Shown here: in pieces, positions 26,909 through 35,606 of the stretch
How positions within the stretch are numbered: position 1 is the stretch's first letter
How the letters are laid out: every line of letters starts with the position of its first letter
Assembly: GCA_016187945.1 (NCBI GenBank)
Contig: JACPIT010000003.1
Span: 124,001 to 188,000 of the forward strand
DNA length: 64,000 nt
Direction of reading: 5' to 3'
Source of the DNA: Opitutia bacterium
GTDB lineage: Bacteria > Verrucomicrobiota > Verrucomicrobiia > Opitutales > Opitutaceae
Notes under the pieces: model-generated
Seen by the model: only the letters and a program-made list of their open reading frames with translations
What the model was told of the DNA's origin: nothing
The model's database searches: none
Program-made: the position numbers and the translations under genes

Positions 26909-28327
26909 CTACTCGGGCGTCGCTCGCACCACGATCGTCGTGATCGACTCGGCCGGCAGCGTGAGCGCGAGCTGGCCGGCGGGCGTCGCCTTCGCCGTCG
27001 GCAACGCTGCCAAATCCTCGTGCGCAGACGTGCGATAAATTTCCACGCGCGCCGCGCCGGCCCGAAACGCCGCGAAATCGTAGACGGCCGACTCGGCGGC
27101 CGCGTGCGCGTTGCGGGTGACGAGCACGAGCGAGCCGTCGGCACCGTTGCGTATCGCGACCGTGTCGGAGTCGTCGCACGGCACCCACGCCGCGCCGGGG
27201 CGGATGAATTTCGTGAATTGCGCCAGCGCGTGGAATTTCTTCGTCGCGGTCCAGGCGTGGGTGTCGCCCTGAAGGTCCGCGTGGATCAGTCCCCAGTTGC
27301 AGTTCGCGCCGATCATGCCGGACTCGTCCTCGACCGCCTGCCAGAACGTCCAGCGCCGCGGTCGGAGATCGCGAAGGTCGTCGATGATTTGCTTCGCGAG
27401 CGCGAGTGCCGGTCCGATGGCGGCGTGATCGTGCGGCGAGCCGCCGCCGCCATCGACCTCCGACATGACGAGCGGCCGGCCCGAGTCGCGGGCGAGCGCG
27501 CGCAGTTCGGTGCGACGGGCGCTGTCGTAGGCGTGGGCGTTGATCTGCGCCACGCAGGCGCGGGTCGCGGCGTCGTAGGACTGCCAGGTCTCGATCGCGC
27601 GGGAGTAGTTCGTCTCGTCCGACGCGGCGATCCGGACGCTTTGCAGCTCGCGCCGGTCGAGCGCAGCGCGGAGCCGCTGGATCAATCGCGCCTGCGACGT
27701 CCGCTCGAAGTGGCAGCCCTCCTGGTTGCCGTTGGCGCGCCAGTAATCGGTGAACGGCTCGTTCATCGGATCGATCGTGTCGAACCGGACGCCCCACGCG
27801 GTCTGGAAATGCTGCACGACGTCCGCGAGGTATTCGACGAACGCCGCCTCGTGGCGCGGATCGAGGTTGTCCCGCGTCGGATCGGCGCCGCCGGCGCCGC
27901 AGCCGCTGACCGTCATCCCGTAAGGCGGGGCGTTGGAAAAAGCCTCGAGGCGCGTCGCGCCGCGCCGAATCGCCGCGGCGAGCATCCAGCGCTGACCCGG
28001 ATCGGCCGACCAGTTCCATGTGCCGGCGGTTGGCGCGAAGCCCTCCATTTGCCGGAACCACGGCATGTGGCGGTGATCGGGATTTTCTCCCCCTCCGATG
28101 TTGTAGCGCACGAAGGTCAGTCCGAGCCCGCGGGGCGAGAACAGCGCGTCGGCGATCGCGCTGCGTTGCGGCTCCGGCCAGCGGCCGACGGCGTTGGCGA
28201 ACCAGCACAGCGAGGTTCCCCAGCCGTCGAACACGGCCTCCTCGGCCGACGGTTGCACGTGGACGACGCGCGGTTCGGCGGCGCGACCGGCGCAGGCGAG
28301 CCAAAGCAGCCCGCCCAGCCGCAGCAT
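26909..28327 (-). CDS. glycoside hydrolase family 30, probable endo-beta-1,6-galactanase type
   Basis: A 472-residue secreted enzyme. From the ATG at 28327 a signal peptide MLRLGGLLWLACAGRAAE is followed by FDGWGTSLCWFANAVGRWPE, the GH30 N-terminus most like the galactanase branch. The TIM barrel carries the acid/base in DPMNEPFTDYW (Glu near 190) and the nucleophile in LVMSEVDGGGG (Glu near 288), with a C-terminal beta-sandwich (ESAVYDFAAF...ITTIVVRA). Longer starts at 28390 and 28438 exist but hide the signal. It lies on the opposite strand between the kinase and regulator genes and next to a GH35 galactosidase and a mutarotase, which supports attack on beta-galactan side chains. Subfamily specificity is inference. 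Confidence 0.88.
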   Translation of the reverse strand: MLRLGGLLWLACAGRAAEPRVVHVQPSAEEAVFDGWGTSLCWFANAVGRWPEPQRSAIADALFSPRGLGLTFVRYNIGGGENPDHRHMPWFRQMEGFAPTAGTWNWSADPGQRWMLAAAIRRGATRLEAFSNAPPYGMTVSGCGAGGADPTRDNLDPRHEAAFVEYLADVVQHFQTAWGVRFDTIDPMNEPFTDYWRANGNQEGCHFERTSQARLIQRLRAALDRRELQSVRIAASDETNYSRAIETWQSYDAATRACVAQINAHAYDSARRTELRALARDSGRPLVMSEVDGGGGSPHDHAAIGPALALAKQIIDDLRDLRPRRWTFWQAVEDESGMIGANCNWGLIHADLQGDTHAWTATKKFHALAQFTKFIRPGAAWVPCDDSDTVAIRNGADGSLVLVTRNAHAAAESAVYDFAAFRAGAARVEIYRTSAHEDLAALPTAKATPAGQLALTLPAESITTIVVRATPE

Positions 28328-28543
28328 CCGGCCGGTGCCCGCGAAGGCGCCGCTGGCGCGCGGGCGGACGTGGCGATCGGCGGCGGACATGGCGGGGACA
28401 GATTCGTATGACGGACTGCGCCAACGAGGAAAGGCCAAACGATTCCCTCAAACGGGTGAGAGGCAACGCGCCCGCGACCCGCTAAGATGGGGGCGGCGCG
28501 GTGGCGCTCCGGAGCTTGCCCCGCGTGCGTCTCGCCCCTCACG

Positions 28544-29218
28544 ATGAGTTTCGATTCAGAATTTACTGCGCCTCGCATGGGTGAATCCGATCCCGGAGCC
28601 AAAATCCGCGTGCTGGTGGTCGACGACCATCCGCCGATGCGCATGGGCTTGGTCGCGTTGATCAAGAGCCAGCCCGGCATGGATGTGATCGCGGAAGCTT
28701 CCGACGGTGAAGAAGCGCTCGAGGTCTACGAAGACGTGCTGCCCGATGTGGTGCTGATGGACCTGCGCATGCCCGGCATGGGCGGCGTGGAGGCAATCCT
28801 TGCCATCCGCAAAAAATTCCCGGACGCGCGCGTGATCGTGCTCTCGACCTACGATCTCGACGAAGACATCCACCGCGCGCTCCAGTCCGGCGCGAAATCG
28901 TATCTGCTCAAAGACATGCCGACCGAGGAAATCGCGAGCACGATCCGCGCGGTCCATTTCGGCGACGCGTCGCTTCCGCGGCAAGTGGCGGCCCGTCTCG
29001 ACGAGCGCTCCGAACGCGAGCAGCTCACCGAGCGCGAGCGCGACGTGCTCGAGGCGCTCATCAAGGGGCGCAGCAACAAGGAAATCGCGTCCAGCCTCTG
29101 CATCTCCGAGGACACCGTGAAATCGCACCTCAAAACCCTTTTTGCGAAGCTCCGCGTGCGCGACCGCACTGAGGCTGCCGTCGAAGCGATCCGCCACGGT
29201 ATCGTGCACCTGAAGTAG
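28544..29218 (+). CDS. response regulator, NarL/FixJ family
   Basis: A 224-residue regulator. The receiver domain (about 14-130) carries the acidic pair VDDH, the phospho-acceptor in VVLMDLRMPGMGG (Asp near 71), and the conserved Lys in YLLKDMP. The LuxR-type helix-turn-helix (LTERERDVLEALIKGRSNKE onward, about 161-205) binds DNA. The partner is probably the HisKA_3 kinase at 24620. The ATG at 28544 was chosen; an in-frame ATG at 28577 is also possible. It is divergent from GH30 and upstream of GH35 and mutarotase, so it may activate both. Its TAG stop lies in a GTAG that opens a degenerate palindromic element. Confidence 0.94.
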   Translation: MSFDSEFTAPRMGESDPGAKIRVLVVDDHPPMRMGLVALIKSQPGMDVIAEASDGEEALEVYEDVLPDVVLMDLRMPGMGGVEAILAIRKKFPDARVIVLSTYDLDEDIHRALQSGAKSYLLKDMPTEEIASTIRAVHFGDASLPRQVAARLDERSEREQLTERERDVLEALIKGRSNKEIASSLCISEDTVKSHLKTLFAKLRVRDRTEAAVEAIRHGIVHLK

Positions 29219-29311
29219 TCCAGTAACGTCGGTCTCCGACCGGCGTCGCCCGTCGAAGACTGGCTCCTCCGGGCTTCGTCCACCGACGATCTCCCCAAGT
29301 TCTTCCCCTCC

Positions 29312-31681
29312 GTGATCCCCAACCAACTCCGTCTCGTGCGTCGCTTGCTCGCGGCGCTCTCGCTCTCGCTCCTGTTCGCGCACGTTCCTGCTCGCGCGAC
29401 AACCGCCGCCGCTCCCGCCGCGCACCGCTTCGAGATCGGCGCGAACGATTTCCTCCTTGACGGGCAACCGTTCCAGATTCGCTGCGGCGAATTGCACGCC
29501 GCGCGCGTGCCGCGCGAGTATTGGCAGCACCGCCTGCGCCTCGTGAAGGCGATGGGGCTCAACACCGTCTGTGCCTACCTCTTCTGGAACGTCCACGAGC
29601 CGCGCCCCGGCGAGTTCAACTGGGCCGGCCAGGCCGACGTCGCGGAATTCTGCCGCGCCGCGCAGGCCGAGGGTCTGTGGGTGATCCTGCGTCCCGGCCC
29701 CTACGCGTGCGCCGAGTGGGAAATGGGCGGTTTCCCGTGGTGGCTGCTCAAACACGACGACATCCAGCTTCGCACGCGCGATGCGCGCTACATGGACGCC
29801 GTGAAGCGTTACCTGAAAGAGGTCGGCCGCGCGCTCGGCTCGCAACAGATCACGCACGGTGGCCCGATCCTGATGGTGCAGGTCGAAAACGAATACGGCT
29901 TCTACGGCAAAGACGCTGCCTACATGGGCGAGCTGCGCCAGGCGCTCCTCGATGCCGGCTTCGACGTGCCGCTCTTCGCCTGCAACCCGAAGGATCATCT
30001 CAAAGACGGCTACCGCGCCGACTTGTTTCCCGTCGTGAATTTCGGCTCCGATCCGCAAGGCGCGTTCAAGGCGCTGCGCGAAATCCTGCCGACCGGCCCG
30101 CTGATGTGCGGCGAGTTTTATCCTGGCTGGTTCGACACCTGGGGCGCGCCGCACCACACCGGCAACACCGAGCGCTACCTCACCGACCTCGGCTACATGC
30201 TCGAGAACCGCGCGTCGTTCAGCATCTACATGGCGCACGGCGGCACGACGTTCGGCTTCGCCACGGGCGCCGACCGGCCGTTCAAGCCCGACACCTCGAG
30301 CTACGACTACGACGCGCCGATCAGCGAAGCCGGCTGGACCACGCCGAAATTCGAGCTGACCCGCGCGCTGATGGCGAAACACCTCCAGCCCGGCGAAACG
30401 ATTCCCGCCGCGCCCGCGCGCAATCCCGTCATCACGATCGCGCCCGTCGCCGCCACGCAAGTCGCACGCATCTTCGCCAACTTGCCCGCGCCGCTCGCCG
30501 ACGAGCAGCCGCGCAACATGGAAGCCTACGACCAGGACTACGGCTGCATCCTCTACCGCACGCAGCTTCCCGCCGGACCGACCGCAACGCTCGACGCCGC
30601 GGCGATCCACGACGTCGGCCAGGTGTTTCTCGACGGCCAACGCGTCGGCTTCACCGACCGCCGCTCGCGCAACTTCCGCGTCGAGCTGCCCGCGCGCACC
30701 AAGCCCGCGACGCTCGACATCCTCGTCGAAGCGATGGGCCGCGTGAACTTCGGCCCCGAGGTGCACGACCGCAAAGGCATCCACGGCCCCGTGACGCTCG
30801 CCGTTGCAGGCGCCGCCGCGACCGAGTTGCACGGCTGGCAAATTTTCCGTCTGCCGCTCGACGCGCGCATGCTCGGCGGGCTGAAATACGAGACGACGAA
30901 CGCCGCCGCGAGTGCGCCCGCCTTCTGGCGCGCGACCGTGAAGATCGAGAAGCCCGGCGATTGCTTCCTCGACATGCGCCCGTGGGGCAAAGGCTTCGTT
31001 TGGGTCAACGGCCACAATCTCGGTCGCTACTGGAACATTGGCCCGCAGCAGACGATGTATGTCCCCGGCCCGTGGCTGAAAGCCGGCGAGAACGAGATCG
31101 TCATTCTCGATCTGCTCGGACCTGAGCAACCGGTCGTGGCCGCGCTCGATCAGCCGATCCTGATCGAACTGCGTCCGAAGCTCGACTTTGCGCGCGGCAA
31201 ACGCCGCGACGTGAAACTCCGCGAAGACTTCGGCGCGCCCGCGCTCGCCGCGAGTTTCGCGCCTGGCTCGGCCTTGCAGGAGGTGCGCCTCCCGGTGGCC
31301 GCGCGCGGTCGCTACTTCTGTTTCGAGTCGCTCAACGCGCACGACGGAAAACCGTTCGCGTCGATCGCGGAGATTGCGCTGCTCGACGAAACGGGCAAGC
31401 CGCTCAGCGCCGAAGGCTGGACGATCGCATATGTCGACAGCGAGGAACGCGAACGCGAAGACGGCACCGCCGAAAACGCGATCGACGGCCAGACGGCGAA
31501 CTTCTGGATCACGCAGTGGGGTGACGCCCAGCCGGCCCATCCGCACCGCTTGATTCTCGACCTCGGCGCCACGCGCACGATCGGCGGCTTCCGTTACACG
31601 CCGCGCCAAGGCGCGGCGGACGTGACAGGACGCGTGAAAGATTATCGCGTCTTCGTGGCTGACGACTTGATTACGCAGTGA
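29312..31681 (+). CDS. glycoside hydrolase family 35 beta-galactosidase with discoidin-like C-terminus
   Basis: A 789-residue secreted enzyme starting with GTG. The signal peptide (RRLLAALSLSLLFAHVPARA) is followed by the GH35 TIM barrel: RCGELHAARVPREYWQHRLR, NTVCAYLFWNVHEPRPGEF, acid/base in VQVENEYGFYG (Glu near 193), nucleophile in MCGEFYPGW (Glu near 267). Then come the beta-galactosidase jelly-roll domains (FVWVNGHNLGRYWNIGPQQT) and a C-terminal F5/8-type carbohydrate-binding region (NAIDGQTANFWITQWGDAQP). It cleaves terminal beta-galactose in the periplasm or outside. It is 94 bases after the regulator gene and 21 bases before the mutarotase gene, which forms a coherent galactose-release unit. 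Confidence 0.95.
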   Translation: MIPNQLRLVRRLLAALSLSLLFAHVPARATTAAAPAAHRFEIGANDFLLDGQPFQIRCGELHAARVPREYWQHRLRLVKAMGLNTVCAYLFWNVHEPRPGEFNWAGQADVAEFCRAAQAEGLWVILRPGPYACAEWEMGGFPWWLLKHDDIQLRTRDARYMDAVKRYLKEVGRALGSQQITHGGPILMVQVENEYGFYGKDAAYMGELRQALLDAGFDVPLFACNPKDHLKDGYRADLFPVVNFGSDPQGAFKALREILPTGPLMCGEFYPGWFDTWGAPHHTGNTERYLTDLGYMLENRASFSIYMAHGGTTFGFATGADRPFKPDTSSYDYDAPISEAGWTTPKFELTRALMAKHLQPGETIPAAPARNPVITIAPVAATQVARIFANLPAPLADEQPRNMEAYDQDYGCILYRTQLPAGPTATLDAAAIHDVGQVFLDGQRVGFTDRRSRNFRVELPARTKPATLDILVEAMGRVNFGPEVHDRKGIHGPVTLAVAGAAATELHGWQIFRLPLDARMLGGLKYETTNAAASAPAFWRATVKIEKPGDCFLDMRPWGKGFVWVNGHNLGRYWNIGPQQTMYVPGPWLKAGENEIVILDLLGPEQPVVAALDQPILIELRPKLDFARGKRRDVKLREDFGAPALAASFAPGSALQEVRLPVAARGRYFCFESLNAHDGKPFASIAEIALLDETGKPLSAEGWTIAYVDSEEREREDGTAENAIDGQTANFWITQWGDAQPAHPHRLILDLGATRTIGGFRYTPRQGAADVTGRVKDYRVFVADDLITQ

Positions 31682-31702
31682 CGAGCGAGCGAAAGTGGTA
31701 GC

Positions 31703-32827
31703 ATGAGACTTCGCTTTCTCGTCGCGCTGCTGTGCGCGATCCCATCGCTCTTTGCGTCTCCCGTTGAGACGACTCCATTCGGGGAACTCCCCGACGGACG
31801 CGCCGTCACGCGCTATACGCTCAGCGGCGCGCGTGGATTCGCGGTGGACCTGATCGATTACGGCGCGTCCATCGTGAGCATCCGCACTCTCGATCGCGCC
31901 GGGAAAATCGGCGATGTCGCGCTCGGGTTTTCCGACCTGCACGGCTATCTCGAAAGTCCGGCCTTCTTCGGCTCGGTCGTCGGCCGCGTGGCGAATCGCA
32001 TCGCCGGCGCGCGCTTCACGCTCGACGGAAAGACCTACGCGCTCGCGGCGAACAACTCGCCCGGCGACCTGCCGTGCTCGCTGCACGGCGGCAACGTCGG
32101 CTTCGACAAAGTCCTCTGGCGGGCGACGCCGTGCGAAGTCGGCGGTCAGCCCGCCGTGCGCTTCGAGTATCTCAGCCGCGACGGCGAAGAAGGTTTTCCG
32201 GGCAATCTCGCGGTGAGCGTGACTTACTCGCTCACCTCGGACAACGGCCTGCGCCTCGACTATGCCGCGACGACGGACGCGCCGACGCCCGTCGCGCTCT
32301 CGAATCACGCCTACTTCAACCTGCGCGGCGAGGGCGGCGGCACCATCCTTGACCACGAGCTGACGGTCCACGCGAGCCGCTACACGCCGGTGGACAAGGG
32401 ACTGATTCCGACCGGCGAACTCGCGCCGGTCGCGGGCACGCCGTTCGATTTTCGCTCGGCGCGCCGCATCGGCGAGCGCATCGACGCGCCCGACGCGCAA
32501 CTCGGCTTCGGCGGCGGTTACGATCACAATTTCGTCATCGATCGCCGCGGCTCCGGACTCGAACTCGTCGCCAGCGTCCACGAACCGACGACGGGACGCG
32601 TGATGGAAATTCTGAGCACGGAGCCAGGTCTGCAGTTCTACAGCGGCAACTTTCTCGACGGGAAACGCGTCGGCAAAGCCGGCCGGCCGTATGCATACCG
32701 CGAGGCCTTCGTGCTCGAGACGCAGCATTTTCCGAACTCGGTCAACGAGCCGCGTTTCCCGAACACGATTCTGCGCCCCGGCGAGCGCTACGAGAGCAGC
32801 ACGATCCTCCGCTTCTCGACGCGCTGA
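31703..32827 (+). CDS. galM: aldose 1-epimerase (galactose mutarotase), exported
   Basis: A 374-residue mutarotase with a signal peptide (MRLRFLVALLCAIPSLFASP), so it probably works in the periplasm. The hallmarks are GRVANRIAGARFTLDGK, SLHGGNVGFDKVLW (catalytic His), VALSNHAYFNLRGEG and LQFYSGNFLDG near the catalytic Glu region (ETQHFPNSVNEPRFPN). It interconverts alpha and beta anomers of galactose or glucose freed by the GH35 enzyme, just 21 bases upstream in the same direction. The gene is followed by a palindromic repeat at 32851 rather than a T-rich terminator. Confidence 0.95.
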   Translation: MRLRFLVALLCAIPSLFASPVETTPFGELPDGRAVTRYTLSGARGFAVDLIDYGASIVSIRTLDRAGKIGDVALGFSDLHGYLESPAFFGSVVGRVANRIAGARFTLDGKTYALAANNSPGDLPCSLHGGNVGFDKVLWRATPCEVGGQPAVRFEYLSRDGEEGFPGNLAVSVTYSLTSDNGLRLDYAATTDAPTPVALSNHAYFNLRGEGGGTILDHELTVHASRYTPVDKGLIPTGELAPVAGTPFDFRSARRIGERIDAPDAQLGFGGGYDHNFVIDRRGSGLELVASVHEPTTGRVMEILSTEPGLQFYSGNFLDGKRVGKAGRPYAYREAFVLETQHFPNSVNEPRFPNTILRPGERYESSTILRFSTR

Positions 32828-32850
32828 GTCCGAGTTTCGGATGACGCTTC

Positions 32851-32940
32851 GAGGTGGAGCGCGTTGACCTCAACGCGCTCAAAAATGCGGCTTGCGGCGG
32901 AAGTTTTTCGAACGCGTTGAGGTCAACGCGTTCCACCTCG
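32851..32940. repeat. palindromic element, GAGGTGGAGCGCGTTGACC family (copy 3)
   Basis: The left arm GAGGTGGAGCGCGTTGACCT and the right arm AGGTCAACGCGTTCCACCTC flank a 40-base centre. It lies between the convergent galM and efflux operon. This is the clearest intergenic copy of the family that also invades coding regions at 139-218 and 48902-48960. Confidence 0.9.
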
Positions 32941-32944
32941 CGGA

Positions 32945-33019
32945 CTACTCGCTCGCGGAACTGCCGTCGGTGGCGACGAGCAACGCGAGAGCGGAGAGAA
33001 CGATGACCAGCGTGATCAT
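32945..33019 (-). CDS. possible 24-residue hydrophobic peptide after the efflux outer-membrane gene
   Basis: An ATG three bases after the stop of the efflux outer-membrane gene opens 24 codons: MITLVIVLSALALLVATDGS then four polar residues and TAG. It would be a single transmembrane helix with a short acidic tail. Position at the end of an RND operon recalls small pump-associated helices such as AcrZ, but it is too short for any family assignment, and no Shine-Dalgarno is visible. It may be chance. Confidence 0.28.
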   Translation of the reverse strand: MITLVIVLSALALLVATDGSSASE

Positions 33020-33022
33020 GAC

Positions 33023-34453
33023 TCAGTGGACCGAAGCAAGCGCGACCGGCCGCGACCAGCCGCCGCCGAGGGCTTTCACGAGGCCGACGCTGTTCACGAG
33101 CCGTTGCGCATTGAGCTGCGTGGCGGCGCGCTCGGCGGCGAGCAGCGTGCGCTGCGCGTCGAGCACCTCGAAGTAATTGACGTAGCCCGCGTCGTAGCGC
33201 GTCTGCGCGAGTTCGCGAGCGCGGCGGGCGGCGGCGACGGCGCGTTCCTGCGCGGCGGCTTGCTCGGTGAGGAGTTGCGTCGCGGTGAGGGCATCCTGCG
33301 TTTCGCGGAAGGCCACGAGCACGCGCTGGCGGAAGAGTGCGACGCTCTCTTCGAAGGCAGCGCGGCTGCGCGCGAGGTTCGCGCGGTTGCGGCCGCCTTG
33401 GAAGATCGGCAGGTAGAGGCTCGGGCCGATGGACCAGAGCTTGGAGTCGGCGTTGAACAACCGGTCGACGTCACCGCTCGCGTAACCGAAAGAGCCCGTC
33501 AGCGAGATCGCGGGAAAGAACGCGGCTTTCGCGACGCCGATGCGAGCGTTCGCGGCCGCGAGCGCGGACTCGGCGGCGGCGATGTCGGGACGGCGCTCGA
33601 GCAGTTCCGAGGGAAGCCCGGCGGGAACGGAAGGCGGATTCGGGATTCCAGATTCGAGATTTGAGATTTCAAAACTCGGAGCGGGCGCGCCGAGCAGGAC
33701 GGCGAGGGCGTTTTGGAGGGCGGCGCGACGATTCGCGAGCGCGGCGGTCTCGGCCTCGGTGGAGGCGAGTTCGGTTTCGGCGCGCGCGACGTCGAAGTCG
33801 GTCGCGGCGCCGCTGGCGCGACGCGAGGAAACGAGTTCGAGCGCCTTGCGGCGGAGAGCGACGCCGTCGGTGACGTGCGCGAGTTCGCGATCGAGGCCGC
33901 GGAGAGAAAAGTAGGTCGCGGCGACTTCGGCGGTGAGGGCCAGGCGGACGTTTTCGAAATCCGCGGCGCTGGCAGTCGCCTCGGCGCGGGCGCTTTCGTT
34001 CAGGCGGCGCACGCGACCGAAGAGATCGAGTTCCCAGACGGCGTCGAGGACGCCGCGGTAGGTTGTGGTCTCGGCGACGGGGAAGCGGTTGTCGGTCGTC
34101 TCGGAGGTGCGGCCGCGCGCGACGGAGGGATTCAGCGCGACGGAGGGGAAGTAGTTGCTGCGCGCGAGGCCGGCGGCGGCGCGGGCTTGTTCGACGCGCG
34201 CGGCGGCGGCGGCGAGGCTCTGGTTGGCGGCGAGCGCGCGCGCTTCGAGGTCGTCGAGCATCGTGTCGTTGAAGAGCGTCCACCAGTCGCCGCGCGGGAG
34301 GGCGTCGGAGGCCGTCGCGGCGGTTTTCCACGCGAGCGGCGCGGCGATCGCGGGACGTTGGTAGTCCGGGCCGACGGCCACCGCCGCACCGGCTGTGGCG
34401 GCGAGTGAGAGTGCGAATGAAAGGGAGAGGGAGAGTGGGCGAAAGTTTTTCAT
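33023..34453 (-). CDS. efflux outer-membrane channel protein (OprM/NodT family)
   Basis: A 476-residue TolC-type channel that joins RND pumps across the periplasm. After a signal sequence come VGPDYQRP (the usual start of the mature protein), WWTLFNDTMLDDLEARALA and two OEP repeats, with ELLERRPDIAAAESALAAAN in the second. The usual lipid-attachment Cys just before AVGPDY is absent (GAAVAVGPDY), so it may not be lipidated. Residues about 260-273 are encoded by a short heptamer repeat (33637-33671) that stays in frame. Last large gene of the operon; it lies 87 bases after the aldo/keto reductase, with a palindromic element between. Confidence 0.93.
   Translation of the reverse strand: MKNFRPLSLSLSFALSLAATAGAAVAVGPDYQRPAIAAPLAWKTAATASDALPRGDWWTLFNDTMLDDLEARALAANQSLAAAAARVEQARAAAGLARSNYFPSVALNPSVARGRTSETTDNRFPVAETTTYRGVLDAVWELDLFGRVRRLNESARAEATASAADFENVRLALTAEVAATYFSLRGLDRELAHVTDGVALRRKALELVSSRRASGAATDFDVARAETELASTEAETAALANRRAALQNALAVLLGAPAPSFEISNLESGIPNPPSVPAGLPSELLERRPDIAAAESALAAANARIGVAKAAFFPAISLTGSFGYASGDVDRLFNADSKLWSIGPSLYLPIFQGGRNRANLARSRAAFEESVALFRQRVLVAFRETQDALTATQLLTEQAAAQERAVAAARRARELAQTRYDAGYVNYFEVLDAQRTLLAAERAATQLNAQRLVNSVGLVKALGGGWSRPVALASVH
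33637..33671. repeat. heptamer tandem repeat (GATTYNN x5) inside the efflux channel gene
   Basis: Five copies of a 7-base unit: GATTCGG, GATTCCA, GATTCGA, GATTTGA, GATTTCA. It is markedly AT-richer than the gene around it, encodes about twelve residues with no match to the usual OprM pattern, and keeps the frame open. Confidence 0.85.
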
Positions 34454-34460
34454 GGATCGG

Positions 34461-34530
34461 GTAGGGCTGGTCTGTGACCGGCCGGATTGGAGGTTCGCGA
34501 GCGTGTGGGCCGGTCGGAGACCGGCCCTGC
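34461..34530. repeat. palindromic element, GTAGGGCTGGTCTGTGACC family (D copy)
   Basis: GTAGGGCTGGTCTGTGACCG at one end and CGGTCGGAGACCGGCCCTGC at the other, in the gap between the aldo/keto reductase and the outer-membrane channel genes. Related elements lie at 47759-47825, 53098-53121 and 57414-57460. Confidence 0.85.
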
Positions 34531-34540
34531 TTGGACGCGC

Positions 34541-35575
34541 TCAGACGGGTGCGGGATTGCGTTCGGAGAAATGACCGCGCTGGTGGAAATAGGGCGAGGG
34601 CAGCGGGACGGCGCTCGCGGCATCGAGCGCAGCGATCTGTGCGGGCGTGAGTTCCCAGCCGACGGCGCCGAGGTTTTGCCGCAATTGTTCTTCGTTCCGC
34701 GCGCCGATGATGACGCTCGAGACGCTCGGGCGGCGCAGGAGCCAGTTCAGTGCGATCTGCGGGACCGTCTTGCCGGTTTCGGCTGCGATGACGTCAAGCG
34801 CGTCGACGACGCGGTAGAGATACTCGTCAGCTACCGGCGGGCCGAGGTCCACGACGAGCGAGGAGTTGAGGCGGCTGGTCGCCGGGCGTGGCTGATTGCG
34901 GCGGATTTTTCCGGTGAGCCGGCCCCAACCAAGCGGACTCCACACGATCGTGCCGACGCCCTGGTCGAGTGCCAACGGCATCAGCTCCCACTCGTAGCTG
35001 CGCTCGAGGAGCGAGTAGTAGGCTTGGTGGGCGACGTAGCGTTCGAAGCCGCGCTGGTCGGAAATCGCGAGCGACTTCATCAGGTGCCAGCCGGAGAAGT
35101 TCGAGCAGCCGATGTAGCGAATCTTTCCGGCGCGGACGAGTCCGTCGAGCGTGGCGAGAGCTTCTTCGATCGGTGTCTGTGCGTCGAACGCGTGCAGTTG
35201 GAAGAGATCGATGTAGTCGGTGCCGAGGCGGCGCAGGCTGCCTTCGACGGAGCGCAGCAGATGATGACGCGAGGAGCCGACGTCGTTGGGCCCGGTGCCG
35301 AAGCGGAAGGTCGCCTTGGTCGAGATGAGCACCTGGTCGCGGCGACCGGCGATTGCGCGGCCGAGTATCTCTTCGGCGCGTCCGTCGGAGTAGACGTCCG
35401 CGGTGTCGAAGAGATTGACGCCGGCGTCGAGGCAGATGTCGACGAGGCGCGTGGCGGCGGCGACGTCGCTGCTGCCCCAGGCGCCGAAGAATTCGTTCGT
35501 GCCGCCGAAGGTGGCGGTGCCGAAACTGAGGGCGGGAACTTTGAGGCCGGAACGGCCCAGTAGTCTGTGTTCCAT
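34541..35575 (-). CDS. aldo/keto reductase
   Basis: A 344-residue NADPH-dependent reductase of carbonyl compounds. The AKR tetrad is visible: Asp and Tyr in NLFDTADVYSDGRAEE (about residues 54-69), Lys in VLISTKATF (about 85-93), His in DLFQLHAFD (about 124-132), and the cofactor site in SVIIGARNEEQLRQNL near the C-terminus. The length is typical. It lies 31 bases after the RND pump gene and before the outer-membrane channel, inside the efflux operon, so it probably reduces an aldehyde, ketone or quinone that the pump system also handles. Substrate unknown. Confidence 0.93.
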   Translation of the reverse strand: MEHRLLGRSGLKVPALSFGTATFGGTNEFFGAWGSSDVAAATRLVDICLDAGVNLFDTADVYSDGRAEEILGRAIAGRRDQVLISTKATFRFGTGPNDVGSSRHHLLRSVEGSLRRLGTDYIDLFQLHAFDAQTPIEEALATLDGLVRAGKIRYIGCSNFSGWHLMKSLAISDQRGFERYVAHQAYYSLLERSYEWELMPLALDQGVGTIVWSPLGWGRLTGKIRRNQPRPATSRLNSSLVVDLGPPVADEYLYRVVDALDVIAAETGKTVPQIALNWLLRRPSVSSVIIGARNEEQLRQNLGAVGWELTPAQIAALDAASAVPLPSPYFHQRGHFSERNPAPV

Positions 35576-35606
35576 GGCGAGGATTGGTCGAATTGGGCTT
35601 GGGAAC

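Noticed and set aside
28556-32728. Minus-strand open frame of 1390 codons opposite response regulator, GH35 and galM
   Set aside because: It runs through three well-supported genes on the other strand and shows no recognisable protein family.
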